A stretch of DNA of 64,000 nucleotides, taken from NCBI GenBank assembly GCA_964217345.1, contig CAXPJI010000025.1, forward strand, positions 1 to 64,000, in the 5' to 3' direction. The position numbers and the translations under genes were made by a program. This document shows positions 17,144-25,864 of this stretch, in pieces (position 1 is the stretch's first letter; each line of letters opens with the position of its first letter). The notes under the pieces are model-generated. The model searched no databases. It was given only the letters and a program-made list of their open reading frames with translations, and had not been told where the DNA came from. This DNA comes from UBA3478 sp964217345. Lineage in GTDB: Bacteria; Bacteroidota; Bacteroidia; Flavobacteriales; Flavobacteriaceae.

Positions 17144-19042
17144 TTAATAGGCTCTTTCGCGCTTTCCTTCGTAGAAATTGATGAAGGCGCGGTTGACTAC
17201 TTTGTTTCCGCCGGGTGTTGGGTAATTTCCGGTAAAATACCAATCCCCTTTGTTTTTAGGACAGGCTTTGTGAAGCTCTTCGATTTTTTGAAAGATAATT
17301 TCAACAGGAGCCCCCATACCTTCAGGAATGAGTAGTTCAGCGATTTTCTTTGAAACTTCTTCGTCTGTAAACGGTTCGTAAAGCCTTTGTACATGATTTA
17401 CGATATCCTTCTTATCTAGCTTGGCACTTGACAGGCAGTCTTTGTAGATGTTATCGATAATCGATTCTGTACCTCGGTCTTTATGAAGTGCAACTGCCGC
17501 TCTAAAGGCAATAAAGTCTTCTAATCGGGCCATATCGATACCGTAGCAGTCAGGGTAACGTATTTGTGGGGCCGAAGAAACGACGACAATCTTTTTAGGA
17601 TGCAGGCGGTCAAGCATTCTAAGTATCGACTTCTTAAGCGTGGTGCCTCTAACAATACTGTCATCAATGATGACTAGATGATCGGTTTCTTTTACCGAAC
17701 CGTAAGAGATATCGTAAACGTGAGCTACTAAGTCGTCACGACTACTATCCTGTGTAATGAAAGTTCTGAGCTTTGCATCTTTGATAGCAACCTTTTCTAT
17801 TCTAGGTCTCACATTGAGAATTTCATTCAATTCTTCCTCACTCATTCGTGTCTTTCTCGACAAGATCTGTTCCTGTTTCAATCGATTCATATGAGTTTGA
17901 GCCTCTCCAATAAGTCCCATAAACGAAATTTCAGCCGTATTTGGGATGTAAGAGAATACAGAATTCTGGATATCTCCATCGATTGCTTTTAATACCTCAG
18001 GAAAAACGTAACGACCTAAGGCCTTTCGTTCTTGGTAGATTTCTTTGTCGCTTCCTCTTGAGAAATAGATTCGTTCAAAAGAACAAGCCTTCTTTTCTAG
18101 GGGTTCAAGAATTTGAGAGGTAAAATGCTCCCCTGATTTTTTTATGATTAAAGCTTCCCCTGGCTCAATTTCTGTGATTGATTCGAAAGGAACATTAAAT
18201 ACGGTTTGTATGGCTGGACGCTCTGAGGCTACTACCACGATTTCGTCATCTGCGTATTTATAAGCGGGACGTATCCCCGCTGGGTCTCTTAGAACAAAGG
18301 CATCTCCGTGACCGATAAGACCTGCCATTGCGTATCCTCCGTCCCAATTTTTTGCAGATTTTCTTAGGATTCTGGCAACATCTAATCGTTGTGCGATGAT
18401 CTCAGAAGCCGCATGTTTGTCATAGCCTTCTTTTTTCGCTTCTTTATAGTGTTTCGCTACGGCGTCATCTAAGAAATGACCAATACGTTCCATAACCGTG
18501 ACTGTATCTGCCATGGCTTTCGGATGCTGCCCAATTTGAACTAATTCTTCAAAGAGTTCTTGAACATTGGTCATGTTGAAATTTCCTGCAACAATTAAAT
18601 TGCGGTGCATCCAATTGTTCTGACGTAGAAATGGATGGACGCTTTCAATACTGTTTTTACCGAAGGTCCCGTAACGAACATGGCCTAACATTAATTCTCC
18701 GAGGTAGGGAACATTCTTCTTTAAATAGTCTAAGTCTTTTACCTGTTCTCCTGCTTTTTCTAATTCACTTGCTATTCGACCATTGATCTGGTCAAAAATA
18801 TCTTGTATCGGTTGTTTCTCTGCTGATCGGACACGTGCGATGTAGCGTTCCCCAGGTTTCATATCAAACTTGATTGCAGCAAGGCCAGCACCATCTTGTC
18901 CTCGATTGTGCTGCTTCTCCATCATCAAATACATTTTGCTTATCCCATAGAAAGGAGTGCCGTATTTTTCTTGATAATAGCTAAGCGGTTTAAGCAATCT
19001 TACAAGGGCAATTCCGCATTCGTGTTTGATAGCGTCACTCAT
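17144..19042 (-). CDS. PurF-like amidophosphoribosyltransferase paralogue
   Basis: A 632-residue two-domain protein: an N-terminal glutamine amidotransferase domain with the nucleophile candidate Cys9 in KHECGIALV and RGQDGAG at 48-53, and a C-terminal phosphoribosyltransferase domain with the PRPP loop VIIDDSIVRGTT (457-468). It is longer than standard PurF (about 500 residues), with extra sequence around 360-440. The eight residues before Cys9 would need processing if the cysteine must be N-terminal, as the propeptide is in Bacillus PurF. It is co-transcribed with a PfkB kinase. It may be the housekeeping PurF or a Bacteroidota paralogue with another acceptor; the sequence alone does not decide. 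Confidence 0.82.
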   Translation of the reverse strand: MSDAIKHECGIALVRLLKPLSYYQEKYGTPFYGISKMYLMMEKQHNRGQDGAGLAAIKFDMKPGERYIARVRSAEKQPIQDIFDQINGRIASELEKAGEQVKDLDYLKKNVPYLGELMLGHVRYGTFGKNSIESVHPFLRQNNWMHRNLIVAGNFNMTNVQELFEELVQIGQHPKAMADTVTVMERIGHFLDDAVAKHYKEAKKEGYDKHAASEIIAQRLDVARILRKSAKNWDGGYAMAGLIGHGDAFVLRDPAGIRPAYKYADDEIVVVASERPAIQTVFNVPFESITEIEPGEALIIKKSGEHFTSQILEPLEKKACSFERIYFSRGSDKEIYQERKALGRYVFPEVLKAIDGDIQNSVFSYIPNTAEISFMGLIGEAQTHMNRLKQEQILSRKTRMSEEELNEILNVRPRIEKVAIKDAKLRTFITQDSSRDDLVAHVYDISYGSVKETDHLVIIDDSIVRGTTLKKSILRMLDRLHPKKIVVVSSAPQIRYPDCYGIDMARLEDFIAFRAAVALHKDRGTESIIDNIYKDCLSSAKLDKKDIVNHVQRLYEPFTDEEVSKKIAELLIPEGMGAPVEIIFQKIEELHKACPKNKGDWYFTGNYPTPGGNKVVNRAFINFYEGKRERAY

Positions 19043-19050
19043 AATGAGGG

Positions 19051-19977
19051 TTAGTCAAGTTCTACAGTAAAGTGAGTTAGGTCTTTAAAGCTTTGAAGAC
19101 GTTTCTTCGCTTCTTCGCTGGTTAAGGTCTCCATACGCTCAGTTCCTAGTTTTTCAACGCAGAATGAAGCAAGGTTTGCACCATGAATCAGCGCATTTTT
19201 TAATCGGTCAAAAGAGATGTGTCTTGAAGCGGCGATATATCCGGCTAATCCACCAGCGAAGGTGTCTCCTGCTCCAGTCGGATCAAATACTTCTTCAAGC
19301 GGAAGCGCAGGAGCAAAGAACACCTGATCTTTCTGAAATAAAAGCGCTCCGTGTTCCCCCTTTTTGATGATCACATATTTAGGACCCTTAGCTAAAATAG
19401 CTTCTGCAGCTTTAACTAGTGAATATTCTCCTGATAATTGACGTGCCTCCTCGTCGTTAATGGCTAAAACATCGATTCGTCCTAAAACCGTTTCGAGTTG
19501 TCCCGGAGTATTTTCGATCCAATAATTCATGGTATCTAGAATCACTAGATTGGGACGTTTCTTCATTTGATCCAGCACACTAATCTGAATAGCAGGATGC
19601 AGATTTCCCAATAAAAGAATCTCTGCCTCTTGAAAACTCTCGGGTACCATCGGAGAAAAATCAGCAAGCGTATTTAAATCAGTGACTAAGGTGTCACGAG
19701 TATTCATGTCGTTGTGATAGCGTCCTGACCAGAAGAACGTTTTACCGCCTTTTACAATCTCTACTCCTGAAAGATCTACTTGACGATCGGTCATTAAATC
19801 GAGGTGTTTCTGCTCGAAGTCATCTCCAACTACTGAAACGATCCCTATTTCTATATCAAAATGCGAGGCAGCAAGCGCAATATAAGATGCTGAACCGCCA
19901 AGGGTTTTTTCTGTCTTACCGAAAGGGGTTTCAATGGCATCGTAGGCCATGGTCCCTACTACTAAGAGTTTCGACAT
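19051..19977 (-). CDS. PfkB-family sugar/nucleoside kinase
   Basis: A 308-residue ribokinase/PfkB kinase that phosphorylates a sugar or nucleoside with ATP. The GGSASYIALAASHF segment near residue 27 is the substrate lid region and DPTGAGDTFAGG near 235 holds the anion hole and catalytic aspartate. The gene starts 15 bases after a predicted promoter start and ends 8 bases before the PurF-like gene. That pairing suggests a ribose- or nucleoside-linked substrate feeding nucleotide metabolism, but this is inference. Adenosine kinase and ribokinase are both possible. Confidence 0.85.
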   Translation of the reverse strand: MSKLLVVGTMAYDAIETPFGKTEKTLGGSASYIALAASHFDIEIGIVSVVGDDFEQKHLDLMTDRQVDLSGVEIVKGGKTFFWSGRYHNDMNTRDTLVTDLNTLADFSPMVPESFQEAEILLLGNLHPAIQISVLDQMKKRPNLVILDTMNYWIENTPGQLETVLGRIDVLAINDEEARQLSGEYSLVKAAEAILAKGPKYVIIKKGEHGALLFQKDQVFFAPALPLEEVFDPTGAGDTFAGGLAGYIAASRHISFDRLKNALIHGANLASFCVEKLGTERMETLTSEEAKKRLQSFKDLTHFTVELD

Positions 19978-19996
19978 GATTTAAAGTTTGGTGTTG

Positions 19997-20004
19997 CAAA
20001 TATA
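19997..20004 (-). promoter_or_regulatory. Bacteroidota -7 box for PfkB/PurF-like unit
   Basis: The minus strand reads TATATTTG, an exact TAnnTTTG match, 19 bases before the kinase ATG. A recognisable -33 element is weak (TTA about 20 bases upstream). Transcription would begin near 19993. Confidence 0.6.
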
Positions 20005-20023
20005 AGGGCTTTCATTTCAGGGA

Positions 20024-20488
20024 TTAACTTTCGGTATAACCAATATCTACCTTTAATTGAGTTGAGTGAGAGGCTTCTACGGCTAAACGATCGCATCGCT
20101 CATTTTGCGGATGATTGCTATGGCCCTTAACCCAATGAAAACTCACTTCATGTTTTCGATATTCTTTCAGCAGAGCTATCCATAGGTCGGTGTTTTTTCG
20201 ATCCTTAAACCCTTTTCTTTCCCAACCAAACACCCAATTCTTTACAAACGCATCTGCTACATATTTAGAGTCGGTGTATACTTTTACCCTGAGTTGTGAT
20301 TCATTGAGCTTTTTTAATCCCTCAATCACTGCAAGGAGCTCCATGCGATTATTGGTGGTGTGCTGAAACCCTTCTGAAAATTCTTTTTTATAGTTTTTTT
20401 CTGGCCATTCGAGAACGATTCCGTATCCGCCCGGCCCTGGATTTCCGCGAGCTGCTCCGTCAGTATATAGATGAATTTCTTTCTGCAT
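20024..20488 (-). CDS. rnhA: Ribonuclease HI
   Basis: It cuts RNA in RNA-DNA hybrids during replication and repair. The 154-residue protein has the catalytic carboxylates Asp10 (LYTDGAARGNPGPGGYG), Glu50 (NNRMELLAV) and Asp73 (VYTDSKYV), and a last aspartate in NERCDRLA, with the basic WKRKGF-like handle present as WERKGFKDRK. It ends before the PfkB promoter and starts 2 bases after purN, so the two are probably co-transcribed. Confidence 0.95.
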   Translation of the reverse strand: MQKEIHLYTDGAARGNPGPGGYGIVLEWPEKNYKKEFSEGFQHTTNNRMELLAVIEGLKKLNESQLRVKVYTDSKYVADAFVKNWVFGWERKGFKDRKNTDLWIALLKEYRKHEVSFHWVKGHSNHPQNERCDRLAVEASHSTQLKVDIGYTES

Positions 20489-20490
20489 AC

Positions 20491-21048
20491 CTAAAGGAGG
20501 CTTTCTATCGTTTTAGGAAAGTACTGGTATTCGAGTTCATGAACCTTTTGTGCTACCTCTTCAGGGGTTTCTGTGCCGTCTAGCCCTACTCTGAATTGTG
20601 AGATGGTCGCTCCATTGTCGTAGATCTCATCGACCCAATGAATGGTAATTCCAGTTTCAATCTCACCTGCTGAGACAACCGCTTTGTGAACATTCATACC
20701 ATACATGCCTTTGCCTCCAAACTTAGGGAGCAAGGCAGGGTGCACATTCACAATTTTATTTTCAAACGCCTTTATAAAAGAGGAACTAATCTTTCTCAGA
20801 AAGCCAGCGAGTACGATCAGACTGGGTGAAAAACTCTTAATCACATCAATAAAAGAAGGGTCTAAATAGGCCGCATTGGTGAATGAATAACAGGGGATGT
20901 CTAACCTTTTGCAGCGCTCAATAACACCTGCATCGGTCTTATTGGTAAATACAGCGGCTATTTTTATTTCGTTATTTTCTTTGAAATAATTTGCAATATT
21001 TTCAACGTTAGAGCCTGATCCTGAGGCGAAAAGAACAAGTTTATGCAT
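20491..21048 (-). CDS. purN: Phosphoribosylglycinamide formyltransferase
   Basis: It transfers formyl from 10-formyl-tetrahydrofolate to GAR in purine synthesis. The 185-residue protein carries the N-terminal LFASGSGSNVENI phosphate-binding motif, the catalytic VNVHPALLPKFGGKG segment (about 97-111) and the HWVDEIYDNG motif with the catalytic aspartate. It is divergent from acpP across a 119-base intergenic region, which on this strand contains TACCTTAG, one mismatch from a -7 box, at 21075-21082. It is upstream of rnhA and near a PurF-like gene, a loose purine grouping. Confidence 0.94.
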   Translation of the reverse strand: MHKLVLFASGSGSNVENIANYFKENNEIKIAAVFTNKTDAGVIERCKRLDIPCYSFTNAAYLDPSFIDVIKSFSPSLIVLAGFLRKISSSFIKAFENKIVNVHPALLPKFGGKGMYGMNVHKAVVSAGEIETGITIHWVDEIYDNGATISQFRVGLDGTETPEEVAQKVHELEYQYFPKTIESLL

Positions 21049-21131
21049 GGTAGAAGCTGCCGTGTTTAAGGATACTAAGGTACGTTAAAAGGACTTTTTA
21101 ATCGGGTAACTTTTAATCAATTAAAGTTTTA

Positions 21132-21139
21132 TACATTTG
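21132..21139 (+). promoter_or_regulatory. Bacteroidota -7 box for acpP
   Basis: TACATTTG is an exact TAnnTTTG match 28 bases before the acpP ATG, in an AT-rich divergent region shared with purN. The predicted transcript start is near 21143, leaving a leader of about 25 bases. The -33 element is unclear. Confidence 0.6.
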
Positions 21140-21167
21140 TCCCGATATAATTTTTAAAAACAAAGAT

Positions 21168-21401
21168 ATGTCAGACATTGCATCAAGAGTTAAAGCGATT
21201 ATCGTTGACAAACTAGGAGTTGATGAAAACGAAGTAGTAACTGAAGCGAGCTTCACTAACGATTTAGGTGCAGACTCTTTGGATACTGTAGAGTTAATCA
21301 TGGAGTTTGAAAAAGAATTTGATATTCAAATTCCAGACGACCAAGCTGAAAACATCGCTACTGTAGGTCAAGCCATCTCTTACATCGAGGGATCAAAGTA
21401 A
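21168..21401 (+). CDS. acpP: Acyl carrier protein
   Basis: The carrier of growing fatty acyl chains. The 77-residue acidic protein has the phosphopantetheine attachment serine in GADSLDTVELIM (Ser37), the canonical DSL motif. It is followed by a strong terminator before fabF, so acpP can be expressed at higher level than the downstream genes, in line with its usual abundance. Confidence 0.97.
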   Translation: MSDIASRVKAIIVDKLGVDENEVVTEASFTNDLGADSLDTVELIMEFEKEFDIQIPDDQAENIATVGQAISYIEGSK

Positions 21402-21427
21402 GACACTTGTAGCTTACCAATTACTAT

Positions 21428-21460
21428 CCATGTGTGCCTTTGGTACACATGGATTTTTTA
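21428..21460 (+). terminator. Intrinsic terminator between acpP and fabF
   Basis: An 11-bp stem (CCATGTGTGCC / GGTACACATGG, one G-T wobble) with a TTT loop is followed by ATTTTTTA. It is strong enough to end or attenuate acpP transcription 26 bases after the stop codon. Read-through could still supply fabF. Confidence 0.9.
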
Positions 21461-21489
21461 TATCTTCAATTTGTTAAAGATTTATCGAT

Positions 21490-22743
21490 ATGAAACTTAA
21501 ACGCGTAGTGATTACAGGAATGGGAGCCTTAACTCCCATTGGAAATAACCTTGAATCATACTGGCAGGGCCTAATTTCAGGAAAAAGCGGGGCAGCACCT
21601 ATCACCCGTTTCGACGCTGAAAAGTTTAAAACTCGTTTCGCCTGTGAGATCAAGAACTACGATGTGCAAGAGCACTTTGATCGTAAGGAGGCTCGTAAAC
21701 TCGACCCTTTTACTCAGTATGCCATGATTGCTGCTGACGAGGCGATTTCAGATGCAGACTTGCAGATAGAGAAACTAGATAAGTACCGAGTAGGGGTGAT
21801 TTGGGGTGCTGGTATTGGAGGGTTAGAAACTTTCCAGAATCAGATTCTCGATCATGCTAGTGGAGATGGAACTCCAAAATTCAATCCATTCTTTATTCCT
21901 AAAATGATCGCGGATATTGCCCCTGGGCATATCTCGATTAAGCACGGCTTTATGGGCCCGAATTACACGACAGTTTCGGCTTGTGCCTCTTCGGCTAATG
22001 CACTAATTGACGCTCTGAATACCATTCGAATGGGTTACTGTGATGTGGTAGTAAGTGGAGGTTCAGAAGCGGCTGTTAACCTTTCAGGGGTTGCTGGGTT
22101 CAATGCGATGCACGCTCTTTCGACCAACAATGATAGTCCAGAGACGGCTTCGAGACCATTTGACGCAACACGAGATGGGTTCGTATTGGGCGAAGGTGCT
22201 GGAGCATTGATTCTGGAAGATTTAGATCATGCGCTTGCTCGTGGTGCTAAAATTTATGCTGAGGTCATCGGAGGTGGATTGTCAAGTGACGCCTATCACC
22301 TAACCGCTCCGCATCCTGACGGATTAGGAGTAATTCGCGTGATGGAGAATTGCCTGAAAGATTCTGGAATTAGACCAGAAGACGTTGATGCGATCAATAC
22401 ACACGGAACATCAACTCCCCTAGGTGATGTTGCTGAATTAAAAGCGATTTCTAATGTATTTGGAGATCATGCGCCAAATATTAATATAAACTCCACTAAA
22501 TCGATGACTGGCCACCTTCTGGGAGCGGCTGGAGCTATTGAGGCAATTGCTTCTACGCTTTCGATTGTGAATGGAATTGTACCTCCTACCATTAACCACA
22601 GTGTAGTAGATGAGCGAATTGATAGTCGCCTGAATTTAACCCTGAACCAAGCTCAAAAGCGCGATGTAACTATTGCGATGAGTAATACGTTCGGTTTTGG
22701 CGGTCACAACGCTTGTGTGGTATTGAAAAAATATAACGCCTAA
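21490..22743 (+). CDS. fabF: 3-Oxoacyl-ACP synthase II
   Basis: It condenses acyl-ACP with malonyl-ACP in fatty acid elongation. The 417-residue protein has the active-site cysteine in TVSACASSANA (Cys165) and the two catalytic histidines in NTHGTSTPLGD and SMTGHLLGAAGA, giving the Cys-His-His triad of FabF. It follows acpP and precedes rnc by 3 bases, the widespread acpP-fabF-rnc order. Confidence 0.97.
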   Translation: MKLKRVVITGMGALTPIGNNLESYWQGLISGKSGAAPITRFDAEKFKTRFACEIKNYDVQEHFDRKEARKLDPFTQYAMIAADEAISDADLQIEKLDKYRVGVIWGAGIGGLETFQNQILDHASGDGTPKFNPFFIPKMIADIAPGHISIKHGFMGPNYTTVSACASSANALIDALNTIRMGYCDVVVSGGSEAAVNLSGVAGFNAMHALSTNNDSPETASRPFDATRDGFVLGEGAGALILEDLDHALARGAKIYAEVIGGGLSSDAYHLTAPHPDGLGVIRVMENCLKDSGIRPEDVDAINTHGTSTPLGDVAELKAISNVFGDHAPNININSTKSMTGHLLGAAGAIEAIASTLSIVNGIVPPTINHSVVDERIDSRLNLTLNQAQKRDVTIAMSNTFGFGGHNACVVLKKYNA

Positions 22744-22746
22744 GAA

Positions 22747-23484
22747 ATGATATTTAAGCGAAGACCCAGAAAGGCTTTATCCGCAGAGGATAAGGCTTTT
22801 CTAGTCGAGCTTAAGGAAATTCTTGGATTTTCCCCAAACGATCTTACCTACTATCAAAGAGCTTTCGTTCACCGTTCGATGAATCTTAAAGACGAGAAGG
22901 GTGCCCCCGTAAATTATGAACGTTTAGAATTTCTAGGTGACGCCATGATCGGTGTAATCATATCTAAACATCTGTTCAAGGAAGTACCCACGGGCGATGA
23001 GGGTTATTTAACTAAAATGCGTTCTAAAATTGTAAGTCGTGTTCACCTTAATGAATTAGGTAAAGAACTATCGTTAGACCGATTTTTAAAAAGTAAAATT
23101 GCCAAGGAGCAGTTCGGAGACAATCTCTATGGTAATTTATTCGAGGCCCTGGTCGGCGCCATTTATTTGGATAAAGGCCATGATTACTGCGAACGTTTTC
23201 TAGAAAAACGTGTAATTACTCCCCATGTTGACATTGAGCGTCTGGAGGGCAAGGTAATGTCTTACAAGAGTTTGATGATTGAGTGGTGTCAAAAACATAA
23301 ACACTCATTTAGCTTTGAAGTTTTTGATGATACTGGGGGAGAGGATAAAACTCATTTTGGGGTGCGCTTCATAGTTGATGGAAAGGTAATTGCTCGAGCA
23401 AGAGAAACGGCTAAAAAGCGAGCAGAAGAGAAGGCGGCTAAAAGGGCCTTTTTCGCACTTCAAGATACCATTAATAAGAAGTAA
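22747..23484 (+). CDS. rnc: Ribonuclease III
   Basis: A double-stranded RNA endonuclease that processes rRNA precursors and some mRNAs. The 245-residue protein contains the signature YERLEFLGDAMIG (about 57-69) with catalytic acidic residues, a second acidic cluster near GNLFEALVGAIYLDKGH, and a C-terminal dsRNA-binding domain ending KKRAEEKAAKRAF. It overlaps the next gene by one base (TAATG), suggesting coupling. Confidence 0.96.
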   Translation: MIFKRRPRKALSAEDKAFLVELKEILGFSPNDLTYYQRAFVHRSMNLKDEKGAPVNYERLEFLGDAMIGVIISKHLFKEVPTGDEGYLTKMRSKIVSRVHLNELGKELSLDRFLKSKIAKEQFGDNLYGNLFEALVGAIYLDKGHDYCERFLEKRVITPHVDIERLEGKVMSYKSLMIEWCQKHKHSFSFEVFDDTGGEDKTHFGVRFIVDGKVIARARETAKKRAEEKAAKRAFFALQDTINKK

Positions 23485-23942
23485 TGGCTAAACACGTACT
23501 TAGCTTTGATCTCGATGACGAGCCACTTACGATTATTGCTCTGCACAGCGGTGAAGAAGATTATCGTTTAGTATATTGGCTCAATAAAAGCCTCAATCTT
23601 AGACTTCAAAGAGAAGCCGAAGACCTAGAATTTGCGAATCATATTTTTGCGCCATGGTATGTGTTTGAAAACGAATTAGAATTTACCCGATTCGTGCTTT
23701 TGCCCAATAAAATAGAAGGAGACACGTCAGAGCAAGAGATCGATTTATTTTCAGGCGGATTTAAGCAGGTACACTACGTATTGCCTGAATTTAAAAAAGC
23801 GAACTATCTTTTGAAAATTGAAGGGGCGTCTGACAAAGATTTAACCGAAATATTGAATAAACTTAAGGGTTTGCCTGAGATAGTAATGGCGTATGCTTTA
23901 AATTCGCAGCAAATCAAATCAAGGACGAACTTAATTTTCTAA
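23484..23942 (+). CDS. IPExxxVDY-family protein
   Basis: A 152-residue protein of a family restricted to Bacteroidota, named for a motif that appears here in degenerate form as LPEFKKANY (about 92-100). It has no signal peptide, membrane helix or catalytic motif that I recognise, so it is probably cytoplasmic. The position between rnc and pyk is the standard one in flavobacteria. Function is unknown. It starts on the rnc stop codon and ends 5 bases before pyk. Confidence 0.82.
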   Translation: MAKHVLSFDLDDEPLTIIALHSGEEDYRLVYWLNKSLNLRLQREAEDLEFANHIFAPWYVFENELEFTRFVLLPNKIEGDTSEQEIDLFSGGFKQVHYVLPEFKKANYLLKIEGASDKDLTEILNKLKGLPEIVMAYALNSQQIKSRTNLIF

Positions 23943-23947
23943 TAAAT

Positions 23948-25378
23948 ATGCAAGAACGCAAGAAAACCAAAATATTAGCTACTCTAGGCCCTGCAACTGC
24001 TTCGAAGGAAGTTTTACGAAAGATGATGCTAGCAGGCGCTGATGTATTTCGTATTAACTTTTCTCATGCCGACTACGATGCGGTAAGAGAGCGAGTAGAA
24101 ATGATACGAGAACTGAATGAGGAGCTCGGCCGCAATACAGGAATTCTTGCAGATCTTCAGGGTCCAAAACTTCGTGTTGGAGTAATGGAGGATGGTATTG
24201 AAGTTGCTCCTGGTGATCGAATTGCATTTAAAACGGGAGAGAAGTTCGTCGGAAACAAGGAGGCGGTTTATATGACCTATCCCGAATTCCCAAGAGATGT
24301 TAAGCCTGGAGAGCGCGTTCTTCTCGATGATGGAAAATTAATTTTTAGAGTGGTTGAAACCAACGGTACAGACACTGTTGTTGCTGAGGTTGAACAAGGA
24401 GGGCCATTAAAATCGAAGAAGGGGGTTAATCTTCCTAATACGAATATTTCGCTTCCGGCACTTACTCCTAAGGATATCGAGGATGCGATCTTCGCAATTT
24501 CACTTCAGGTCGATTGGCTTGCGCTTTCTTTTGTTCGTCACGCACAAGACATCAAAGACCTTCAAGAACTGATTACAAAGCATTCAGATTATAAGATTCC
24601 GATCATCTCTAAAATCGAAAAACCAGAAGCAATTACCAACATAGACGAGATCGTTGCTCTTAGTGATGGTATTATGGTTGCACGTGGTGATTTAGGGGTT
24701 GAAGTCCCTGCTGAAGAAGTTCCTTTGCTTCAGAAGCAACTTGTTCAAAAGTCAAAAGAAGCACGTATCCCGGTAGTTATCGCGACACAAATGATGGAGA
24801 CCATGATGGACAGTTTAACACCTACGCGTGCTGAAGTAAACGATGTTGGAAATTCTGTAATGGATGGAGCCGATGCGGTTATGCTTTCAGGAGAGACTTC
24901 TGTAGGACAATATCCTGTTGAGGTAGTTGCTAAAATGGCATCCATCATTCGTGCTGTTGAAAACGTAGATACGTTCTGTGCTCAAACTAAGCCTTCACTT
25001 ATTCGTACTAATCGCTTCGTTTCAAAAGCTGTGTGTCATCACGCCGCGCTACTAGCTAATGAGGTAGAAGCGAAAACGATTATGACCCTTACGAACTCTG
25101 GTTATACTGCGTTTCAGGTGTCTTCTTGGAGACCAAAATCGTTCATTTTAGCTTTTACCGATAACCGTAGAATATTAGGACGCCTTAATCTTCTTTGGGG
25201 AGTCTACGCTCATTACTATGACGGATACGCTTCTACCGATGAAACGGTGGAAGACATCATAGCTATCTCAAAAGAGAACGAGTATCTTAAGAAAGGAGAT
25301 ATGGCGGTAACCTTGACCTCTATGCCTATAGAAAAAAAGGGAATGGTAAACAGTCTTCGAGTTACAGAAGTAGATTAA
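23948..25378 (+). CDS. pyk: Pyruvate kinase
   Basis: It converts phosphoenolpyruvate and ADP to pyruvate and ATP, the last step of glycolysis. The 476-residue protein begins KTKILATLGPAT, has the substrate-binding INFSHADY, the active-site lysine in PIISKIEKPEAI and the metal-binding MVARGDLGVEVP, followed by QMMETMMDSLTPTRAEVNDV. The C-terminal regulatory domain is present. It forms a tight plus-strand run with rnc, the IPExxxVDY gene and the CYTH gene. Confidence 0.96.
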   Translation: MQERKKTKILATLGPATASKEVLRKMMLAGADVFRINFSHADYDAVRERVEMIRELNEELGRNTGILADLQGPKLRVGVMEDGIEVAPGDRIAFKTGEKFVGNKEAVYMTYPEFPRDVKPGERVLLDDGKLIFRVVETNGTDTVVAEVEQGGPLKSKKGVNLPNTNISLPALTPKDIEDAIFAISLQVDWLALSFVRHAQDIKDLQELITKHSDYKIPIISKIEKPEAITNIDEIVALSDGIMVARGDLGVEVPAEEVPLLQKQLVQKSKEARIPVVIATQMMETMMDSLTPTRAEVNDVGNSVMDGADAVMLSGETSVGQYPVEVVAKMASIIRAVENVDTFCAQTKPSLIRTNRFVSKAVCHHAALLANEVEAKTIMTLTNSGYTAFQVSSWRPKSFILAFTDNRRILGRLNLLWGVYAHYYDGYASTDETVEDIIAISKENEYLKKGDMAVTLTSMPIEKKGMVNSLRVTEVD

Positions 25379-25387
25379 GCTTCTGCG

Positions 25388-25861
25388 ATGAAGCCTGAGA
25401 TCGAACGTAAATTTCTACTAACCACTGAAGAAGCCTTAGCCTTAAAAGCTGAGGCTACTCATAGGAAAGAGTTGAGGCAAGGCTATCTCGCCGAGGGAGC
25501 GCATGTTATTTTACGCGTTCGTATTTCTGACCATAACGCTTATTTAACGATTAAGGAAAAAGCAAAGGGTAGTTCGAGATTAGAGTTCGAAACGCCGATT
25601 GAGTTATCTGATGCAGAAAAGCTACTCGACCTTTGTCCTAATCAGATTAAGAAAACCAGACACCTTATAAAACGAGACTATCTGATAGAACTTGACGAAT
25701 TTCATGCCGCCAATGAAGGACTCTGGCTTGCTGAGATTGAGTTCGATTCTATTGAGGGGTTTAATAGTTTCGTTCCCTCTGCTGAGTTAGGGAAAGAGGT
25801 TACCGATGACTACCGGTACTATAACTCTTATCTAGTGGACCACCCCTATACCCGTTGGTAA
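25388..25861 (+). CDS. CYTH-domain phosphatase-like protein
   Basis: A 157-residue CYTH/triphosphate tunnel metalloenzyme. The N-terminal ExExK motif that binds metal and triphosphate is exact: Glu4, Glu6 and Lys8 in EIERKF. Alternating charged strands follow, such as LRVRISDHNAYLTIKEK. Bacterial relatives hydrolyse tripolyphosphate or other triphosphates; adenylate cyclase activity is less likely at this length. It ends 3 bases from the convergent pheS end with no terminator between. Confidence 0.87.
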   Translation: MKPEIERKFLLTTEEALALKAEATHRKELRQGYLAEGAHVILRVRISDHNAYLTIKEKAKGSSRLEFETPIELSDAEKLLDLCPNQIKKTRHLIKRDYLIELDEFHAANEGLWLAEIEFDSIEGFNSFVPSAELGKEVTDDYRYYNSYLVDHPYTRW

Positions 25862-25864
25862 GTT

